This document shows positions 58,583 to 64,000 of a stretch of 64,000 nt of DNA, piece after piece. The notes below the pieces were generated by a model. It saw nothing but the letters and a program-made list of their open reading frames with translations. It was not told where the DNA came from and did not search any database. A program made the position numbers and the translations under genes. Source of the stretch: Polyangiaceae bacterium (lineage in GTDB: Bacteria; Myxococcota_A; Polyangia; Polyangiales; Polyangiaceae); the NCBI GenBank assembly GCA_019637265.1, contig JAHBVY010000002.1, positions 372,001 to 436,000 on the forward strand. Reading direction: 5' to 3'. The first letter of the stretch is position 1. Each line of letters starts with the position of its first letter.

Positions 58583-58673
58583 CGGTCATGGCGTTTCGCA
58601 GGGCGCGCGCGCCTCGTCAATCGCGTTCCGGAGCACCCGCCACGGTGACGCGCGCGATGACACCGAGTGAGAT

Positions 58674-58691
58674 GCCAAACCCCCAAAACCC
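58674..58691. repeat. Copy of the dispersed CCAAACCCCCAAAACCC motif
   Basis: GCCAAACCCCCAAAACCC, identical to the reverse complement of part of 779-797. The wider GAGATGCCAAACCCCC (58669-58684) also occurs at 31804-31819. It lies between the convergent-side end of rsmG and the heme-barrel start. Confidence 0.5.
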
Positions 58692-58758
58692 AAGCACGCT
58701 GCGGATCCGGCGCCTTGACCTTGCGCTACCGAGCGCAGGAAGCGCTGGCCGAACAGCG

Positions 58759-59412
58759 TCACGAGCTCGACTGGGGCTCGCCCGCGCCCCGCTCGTAGCG
58801 CACCAGGGTGCGCTCGAAGCCGGTGAGGGGCCAGGTGTAGCGCTCGGTACGCGCCAATTGCCAGCCTTCCTGACTAGGAGCCGGTTCGCGCGCGAGCAGC
58901 ACCCACACCACGCGCCGCGCGAGGCGCGCGCCCTCCGCGAGCCACAGCGGGGGCGGCAAGGTGGCGCGAGCCAAGGCGACGTCCACGCTTTGGTCAGGTA
59001 AAATGTCCGATCGCGTCCGCCGCACGCTCACCCGTTCGAGCCCTGAACGACCGATCACCGTGCGCAGGAAGGCGACCCGCTTGTCGCGCGGCTCCACCAG
59101 CTCCAGCACCCGCTTGGGGCGCAGCAGCGCCAGGGTGAGACCAGGCGCTCCCCCACCGCTGCCGACGTCGAGCCACTTGCCGCCCAGGTCGTCGCCGAGG
59201 CGCGTGAGCCAGAGCGCGTCCGCTAGGTAGAGATCGACCAGCTCATCGGTGTCACGCGCCGCCGTCAGGTTGTGGCGCCGGTTCCAGATCACGACCTGGT
59301 CGAGGAAGTCCGCCAAGCGCGCTCGGAGCTCGGAGTCCATCGGCAGCCCCGCTGCCTCGAACTGAGCCGAGAGCCGGCTCGCCCAACCCGCGCCGAGTGG
59401 TTCCAGGCTCAC
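58759..59412 (-). CDS. rsmG: 16S rRNA (guanine527-N7)-methyltransferase
   Basis: 217 residues from GTG 59412; the frame is open further upstream only by chance. LDQVVIWNRRHNLTAARDTDELVDLYLADAL is the typical RsmG N-terminal pattern. KWLDVGSGGGAPGLTLALLRP is the SAM site, and VEPRDKRVAFLRTVI, VSVRRTRSDI and VALARATLPPP follow. It methylates G527 in helix 18 of 16S rRNA. Its usual neighbours (mnmG, parAB) are absent. It is divergent from the sugar-kinase gene. The C-terminal 25 residues are variable. Confidence 0.92.
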   Translation of the reverse strand: MSLEPLGAGWASRLSAQFEAAGLPMDSELRARLADFLDQVVIWNRRHNLTAARDTDELVDLYLADALWLTRLGDDLGGKWLDVGSGGGAPGLTLALLRPKRVLELVEPRDKRVAFLRTVIGRSGLERVSVRRTRSDILPDQSVDVALARATLPPPLWLAEGARLARRVVWVLLAREPAPSQEGWQLARTERYTWPLTGFERTLVRYERGAGEPQSSS

Positions 59413-59538
59413 GCTACGCGGCCCCCATGGCCCCGCGTGGCCTCGCTGAGCGCCCGGCGCGAGCCACCACGCACCTCGCGCGCGCTGGATGCGCAGAAAA
59501 ATACGGCGCGGCGCCAGCGCTGAAGTAACAAGCTCGTC

Positions 59539-60582
59539 GTGGTCACCGAGCGCATCTTCGACCTCGCCGCGCGCGCCTGGCAAGCGAGCGATGTCCAGTT
59601 CACCGAAATGCCCGGCGGCGCCTCCACGCGCCGCTTCTTCCGCGTCAGCGCGGGGGAGCACTCGGGCGTCGCGATGTTCGTCCCGGATGCCACTCGGCCT
59701 GACGAGATCGCGAAGACGAGCGAGGCCGGGCGGCGCTGGCCCTTCCTGGAGGTGCGCGAGCTGCTCGAGGCGCGCGGGGTGAACGTGCCGCGGCTCCTCG
59801 CGGAGGACTGCGACCACGGCTTCATCTTGGTGGAAGATCTCGGTGACGAGACCCTCGCGCGCTACCTCGAGAGGACACCCGACGCGAAGGCCGCCATCTA
59901 TCGCCGCGCCGTGCTCGACCTGGCCGCGGCGCAGCGGGCGCTCGATCCTTCGCAGCAGGGCGCGCTGCCTCAGGACAGCATCGTGCGGGCGCGCGCCTTC
60001 GACTTCGACCTGCTGAAGTGGGAGGTCGATCACTTCGTCGAGTGGGGGATGGACGCCCGCTGTCTGCCGCTCAGCCTGGAAGATCGCGCGGCGTTCGAGC
60101 GCGCTGCGGTGTACCTGGCGCGGGAGATCGAGCGCTGGCCACGCGCCTTCGTGCACCGCGACTACCAGAGCCGTAACCTGATGGTTCGCCACGTGGAAAA
60201 GGAGCCACAGCTGGTGTGGATCGACTTCCAAGACGCGCTGCTCGGCCCCCGAGTTTATGACCTGGTGGCGCTCTTGAACGACAGTTATCAGTCCTTCAGC
60301 CGTGAGTTCGTGGAGCAGCGGCTCGCGGAGTACAGCGAAGCGCTCGGCCTCGGGGAGGAGGACCGAGCGCGCGTGGTGTGGGAGTTCGACTTCGTCACCG
60401 TGCAGCGCAAGCTGAAGGACGCCGGGCGCTTCGTCTACATCGACCGCGTGCGGGGCAACCCGGACTACTTGGGCTTCGTGGAGCCCACCATCGACAAAGC
60501 GCTGAGCAGCCTCGCGCGCCTCACGGAGGACCCCGAGCTGAGCGCGCTGGAGCGCACCCTGCGGCGCGTCACGGGGCGGTGA
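59539..60582 (+). CDS. amgK: AmgK-like aminoglycoside-phosphotransferase-family sugar kinase
   Basis: 347 residues, GTG start. EMPGGASTRRFFRVS is the family N-lobe motif, GFILVEDLGDETLARYL is the hinge. FVHRDYQSRNLMV carries the catalytic Asp with a metal Asn, and VWIDFQDALLGPRVYDLVALLND holds the DFG-like metal Asp. This matches AmgK, which phosphorylates N-acetylmuramic acid and GlcNAc at the anomeric position in peptidoglycan recycling. The usual partner murU (a nucleotidyltransferase) is not adjacent, so the gene symbol is tentative; another COG3178 kinase is possible. The gene at 60594 is convergent, 11 bp away. Confidence 0.78.
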   Translation: MVTERIFDLAARAWQASDVQFTEMPGGASTRRFFRVSAGEHSGVAMFVPDATRPDEIAKTSEAGRRWPFLEVRELLEARGVNVPRLLAEDCDHGFILVEDLGDETLARYLERTPDAKAAIYRRAVLDLAAAQRALDPSQQGALPQDSIVRARAFDFDLLKWEVDHFVEWGMDARCLPLSLEDRAAFERAAVYLAREIERWPRAFVHRDYQSRNLMVRHVEKEPQLVWIDFQDALLGPRVYDLVALLNDSYQSFSREFVEQRLAEYSEALGLGEEDRARVVWEFDFVTVQRKLKDAGRFVYIDRVRGNPDYLGFVEPTIDKALSSLARLTEDPELSALERTLRRVTGR

Positions 60583-60593
60583 CGGTAGGCCAC

Positions 60594-61787
60594 TCAGCAG
60601 AGCGCCAGCCACTCGTAGCGCCACGTCGCGTCCATGAAGCGCAGCTGGGAGCCCTCCGGGAGCCGCCCGCGGTGCCAGCTCCCATCCTCGAGCCGCTCGA
60701 GCAAGTCGCTGAGCTCCCTCACCGACAGGATGATGTACTGACGATGTGTCCCGGTGGCGGTGCCGATGATGTGAGCGCGCTCACCGAGCGCCGCCTCGAG
60801 CAAACCCTCCAGCGCCTGACGCGCGCGCGCTGCCTCCTGCAGCGGCAACCCGGTCGGCAGCTCCAGGTAGCAGAAGCGCTCGCCGAGCCGCGAGAACCGC
60901 GCGGAGCTCACCGGCAGACCCTCGAGGAAGCACTTCACCAGCTCTGGGCAAGCGGTCGAGGCCATCAGCACGTCGGCCATCGGCAGCTCACCGGACAATG
61001 CCTCCCCCAGCTCGGCGGGGGACGCCTCGAGCAGCGTCCAGTCCTCGCGCTCCCCGCGGTGAGGCGCCGTGGGCAGGCCCTCGCGCAGCCCCTCGCGGGC
61101 GCGCTCCACCAGCCCGCCGAGCTCACCCAGCGGCGCCCCTTCAGCCGCGCTGGAGCCCAGCATCATCAGTGATGCTGCCTTTCTACCGGGCGCCACCCCG
61201 ATGTTCCCCACCCACTCGTCGAGCACGCGCTCACCGAGCGCCGACTCGGCGTAGACGATGGCGGCGTCCAGGGCGCGCTCGTCATCGTGGCCACCGCAGC
61301 CCGGCACGCTGAAGGCCAGCTCGAGCAAGTGACCGCGCACGAAGCCCACCCGCACCCGCGTCGCGCTGAAGTCAGTACCCCAGACTTCAATCGCGCGCGC
61401 CAACGCGCGCTGGTGCCCCAGCGCCGGCAGGTGCGAGACCACGCTGAGCCCAGGGCCGCTCACCAGCGCGCTCAGGCGTTCGATCAGCGGGTAGAGCCCG
61501 CGATCCCCGCAGGCGCGCACCACCAGCTGGCACAGGCTGGCGTCCGCTGCCAGCCACTCCCAGTCGAGCGCCGGGTGCACTGCGGCGAGCGCCTGCTGGA
61601 TCACCTCGTCATCCCGCGAGGCGCGCGCCACCTCGGCGAACGCGCGCATCGCGCGCTCCAGCTCGCCCACCGTGCGCAGCTCGGCCTCCCGCGCGTCGTC
61701 CTCACGCGACGCGCGCCACCCCTCGATCAACGCGCGGAGCTTGGTGGGCGCGTCAGGAGCTGGGATGGGGGAGAACGAGAGACGCAT
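60594..61787 (-). CDS. Protein of unknown function
   Basis: 397 residues from ATG 61787, chosen because GGAG lies five bases upstream; a GTG at 61802 is in frame. No signal peptide or membrane segment, so cytosolic. It has two halves: an alpha-helical N-terminal part (EDDAREAELRTVGELERAMR) and an alpha/beta middle with RVRVGFVRGHLLELAFSVPG and CGGHDDERALDAAIVYAESALGE, then a region with CYLELPTGLPL. I recognise no family. The DDERALDAAIVYAE stretch recalls tetratricopeptide or immunity-like proteins only weakly. It is convergent with the sugar-kinase gene, with an 11-bp gap. Confidence 0.65.
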   Translation of the reverse strand: MRLSFSPIPAPDAPTKLRALIEGWRASREDDAREAELRTVGELERAMRAFAEVARASRDDEVIQQALAAVHPALDWEWLAADASLCQLVVRACGDRGLYPLIERLSALVSGPGLSVVSHLPALGHQRALARAIEVWGTDFSATRVRVGFVRGHLLELAFSVPGCGGHDDERALDAAIVYAESALGERVLDEWVGNIGVAPGRKAASLMMLGSSAAEGAPLGELGGLVERAREGLREGLPTAPHRGEREDWTLLEASPAELGEALSGELPMADVLMASTACPELVKCFLEGLPVSSARFSRLGERFCYLELPTGLPLQEAARARQALEGLLEAALGERAHIIGTATGTHRQYIILSVRELSDLLERLEDGSWHRGRLPEGSQLRFMDATWRYEWLALC

Positions 61788-61912
61788 GGAGGCTCCAAGC
61801 ACCCCGCGAGCGAGCGCACCCGGGTCCCGCGAGGGCGCCCGACGCGCTGGAGTCTAGCAAGCTCAGCCCCCCTTGCTTGGCCCGAGCGCGAGCCGTAGGG
61901 TGCCCGGCCCCG

Positions 61913-63991
61913 ATGGACCCCGACGCCGTCACCGCTAGCCCCCACCTTCAGGCGACGCCGCCCCGCGTGCGCCTCACGCGGAGCGGCCTCGTGCTCGGCC
62001 CCGGCGACAACCCGCGGCTCCCGCGCCCGGAGGGCTCCCTCGTCCCGCTGATCGCTGGCTCGGTGCACTACTTCCGCATGGCCCCCGAGACCTGGGCGCC
62101 GGCGCTCCAGGCCATCCGCACCCTCGGCTGCCACTTGGTGGATGTCTACATCCCGTGGAGCGTCCACGAGCTGCGCCGCGGTCAGCTCGACTTCGGCCGC
62201 GTGGATCCGCGGCTCGACTTGGCGCGCTTCCTGCGCCTGGCCGAGGAGATCGGGCTCTTTGCCATCGCGCGCCCGGGGCCGCACATCAACGCCGAGCTCA
62301 CCTACTTCGGGATACCCAAGCGAGTCATCTGGGACACTGACTGTCAGGCGCGCTCACCCTCTGGGGAGCCCGTGGCGCTGCCGATGCTGCCGCTCAGCTT
62401 CCCGGTGCCGAGCTACGCCAGCCAGGCGTTCCGCGAGGAGGCGCGCGAGTGGCTGCGCGCGGTGACACCCGAGCTGAGCCCGCTGTGCTGGCCGAGCGGC
62501 CCGGTGGTGATGGTCCAGGTGGACAACGAGGCCTCGTTCTACTTCCGCGACGGCGTCTATGATCAGGACTACCACCCGGACGCCGTCGCCGCATACCGCG
62601 AGCACCTGCGGCGCGAGTATGGCAGCGACGAAGCGCTCAGGCGCGCGCACCTTGACGAGGCGCTCAGCCTGAGCACCCTCACGCCGCCCACCGCCCTCAC
62701 CGCGGAGCACTGTGACGAGCTCACGCCCCACGTCGACTGGGCGCGGTTTCAAGAGGAGCTGCTCGGGAGCGCCGTCGGCGGCTTCGCGGCGCTGCTACGG
62801 GAAGCGGGCCTCCCTGGGGTGCCGCTCTCGCACAACCTCCCGCCGGCGGATCTGGCGACGCCGCTCGACCCCGCGCGGCTGCTCCAAGAGATCGACTTGG
62901 TGGGCGCGGATTACTACCACCACGCCACCCCCGAGCAGCTGCGCGCCATCGCCTACCGCACCAGCGCCTTGGCGGCGCTGACGGATGAACGTCAGCTTCC
63001 CTGCTTTGCAGCGGAGCTGGGCGTCGGCTTCCCGCCATTCGCGCCGCCGCTCCGTCCTCGAGACAACGCCTTCGCAGCGCTCAGCGCGCTCGCGTACGGG
63101 CTGCGGGCGTTCAACCTCTACATGGCCGTGGATCGCGATCGCTGGATCGGCGCGCTCTTCACTCAGGAGGGCGACCCACGGCCCGAGGCCAGCTTCTGGC
63201 GGCGCCTGATCGACGCGCTCTCGCGGCTCCGCTTCAGGGAGCTCGAGCGCCGCGTGGAGGTGAGCATCGTGGTGCCGCGGAGCTTCCGTCGCCTGGCGCG
63301 GGTGCTGCACGCCTTCGGGCCCGTCAGTCAGACGCTGCTTCAGCTCACGGGGCGCGGGATCGACCAGGCGGTGTTGGAAGGTGGGGTGGACCGCGCGGGC
63401 AGCTCCATCGTCGCCGCCAGTGAGCTCATCGACCAGCTGTGGGACGCGCTGGAGGCGCGCGGGGTGGCGACGGAGCTCATCAGCGACGAGCAGCTCGACC
63501 GCGCGCTCGAGCGTTCCCGCTGGGTGGTGGTGGTGTGCTCGGGCGCGCTGGAGCCCGCGCTCGCCGAGCGCGCTCGCGCAGCGTACGCGAGCGGCAAGGC
63601 CGTGAGCGTGGGGCCCTTCCTCCCGACGCGCGACGAGCGCATGCGCGGCGCGGCGCACCCCATCCCGAGCGGTGGGGTGGTGCCGTGGCAGCTCTCGAGC
63701 GCTCGCGTGGCGGAGCAGGTCACCGAGCTCACAGAGGCGCTGAGTCTGACGCGAGCGCCCATCGACGCGCCGCTGCGCCTCACGCTGCACAGCGACCAGG
63801 CGGGCGTGCCGCGAGTCGCTTTCGTCATCAATCCGTCGCACGAAGCGGCGCGCGGGGTGCTCCGGCCAGGCTCCGCGGTGGCGGCGAAAGACGCGCTGGA
63901 TGGCGCGCCCATCGAGGTGAGCTCCGGGGAGATCGCGCTCACGGTGCCCGCTTCTAGCGTACGCGTAGTGGAGCTTCTGCACGAAGCGTAG
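61913..63991 (+). CDS. Glycoside hydrolase family 35-like beta-galactosidase
   Basis: 692 residues from ATG 61913; a frame from GTG 61877 adds nothing conserved. GSVHYFRMAPETWAPALQAI and CHLVDVYIPWSVHELRRGQ are the GH35 start. FAIARPGPHINAE precedes VVMVQVDNEASFYFRDG, where the Glu after Asn is the acid/base. CFAAELGVGFPPF offers the nucleophile Glu, as expected for a clan-A barrel. The C-terminal 300 residues include a GH42-like trimerisation/beta-sandwich region. No signal peptide is visible, so it is probably cytosolic. It hydrolyses terminal beta-galactosides or a related glycoside. It ends nine bases before the window edge, so an operon partner could follow. Confidence 0.85.
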   Translation: MDPDAVTASPHLQATPPRVRLTRSGLVLGPGDNPRLPRPEGSLVPLIAGSVHYFRMAPETWAPALQAIRTLGCHLVDVYIPWSVHELRRGQLDFGRVDPRLDLARFLRLAEEIGLFAIARPGPHINAELTYFGIPKRVIWDTDCQARSPSGEPVALPMLPLSFPVPSYASQAFREEAREWLRAVTPELSPLCWPSGPVVMVQVDNEASFYFRDGVYDQDYHPDAVAAYREHLRREYGSDEALRRAHLDEALSLSTLTPPTALTAEHCDELTPHVDWARFQEELLGSAVGGFAALLREAGLPGVPLSHNLPPADLATPLDPARLLQEIDLVGADYYHHATPEQLRAIAYRTSALAALTDERQLPCFAAELGVGFPPFAPPLRPRDNAFAALSALAYGLRAFNLYMAVDRDRWIGALFTQEGDPRPEASFWRRLIDALSRLRFRELERRVEVSIVVPRSFRRLARVLHAFGPVSQTLLQLTGRGIDQAVLEGGVDRAGSSIVAASELIDQLWDALEARGVATELISDEQLDRALERSRWVVVVCSGALEPALAERARAAYASGKAVSVGPFLPTRDERMRGAAHPIPSGGVVPWQLSSARVAEQVTELTEALSLTRAPIDAPLRLTLHSDQAGVPRVAFVINPSHEAARGVLRPGSAVAAKDALDGAPIEVSSGEIALTVPASSVRVVELLHEA

Positions 63992-64000
63992 TAAAGCGCC

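Overview
The window is GC-rich, gene-dense DNA that fits a myxobacterium (Myxococcota, probably a Polyangia-type lineage). This is inferred from gene content. It has many lipoproteins with a Cys lipobox followed by Gly/Thr/Ala-Gly-Gly linkers, Cys-rich secreted domains, a MYXO-CTERM-like tail, a very large single-chain acyl-CoA carboxylase, and collagen-like and lamin-tail secreted proteins. I see no rRNA, convincing tRNA, CRISPR array, transposase or prophage gene.

Region by region. 1-9.7 kb (all minus strand): the N-terminal part of a lipoprotein penicillin acylase running off the left edge; then, reading leftwards from 9.6 kb, glpD, a complete mrpABCDEFG Na+/H+ antiporter operon with overlapping or abutting genes, and a dicarboxylate/amino-acid:cation symporter overlapping mrpG. 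10-25 kb: a surface or secreted-protein region with a sulfatase-fold lipoprotein, a 1220-residue amidohydrolase/TSP3/lamin-tail lipoprotein, an APS reductase with an N-terminal thioredoxin-like domain, a winged-helix/J-domain/TPR protein, a collagen-like protein, several Gly-rich lipoproteins (one tandem pair) and an alpha/beta-hydrolase lipoprotein. 25-46 kb: mostly housekeeping. It has pdxH, a eukaryote-like multidomain acyl-CoA carboxylase, transaldolase, ybeY, an HU protein, lnt with an outer-membrane barrel gene, a HAD phosphatase, argD-argF followed by a degenerate P-type ATPase, a GT2/C45-acyltransferase pair, and 5-formyl-THF cyclo-ligase. 46-53 kb: a heme-motif beta-propeller lipoprotein, then a 5.1 kb block bracketed by perfect 60-bp inverted repeats (esterase, Gly-rich lipoprotein, 5'-3' exonuclease, Q/Y/G-rich outer-membrane protein, PrsW-like membrane protein). 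53-57 kb: a visibly less GC-rich secreted metalloprotease translationally coupled to two tandem Cys-rich lipoproteins. 57-64 kb: a two-gene c-heme/beta-barrel operon, rsmG, an AmgK-like sugar kinase, an unknown protein and a GH35-type glycosidase.

The observations most worth following up are: (i) the last gene of the argDF operon, a TRASH-domain P1B-type ATPase homologue in which the phosphorylated Asp, the TGE glutamate, the CPC motif and GDGxND are all replaced (a likely pseudo-ATPase); (ii) the 60-bp perfect inverted repeats that record, or still allow, inversion of a 5.1 kb block without breaking either flanking gene; (iii) the single-chain carboxylase with a eukaryote-like central domain; (iv) a dispersed GGGTTTTGGGGGTTTGG-like motif in many intergenic regions; and (v) a 47-bp conserved promoter-like element placed just before two unrelated genes. 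All calls come from reading the sequence only; no database search was run.
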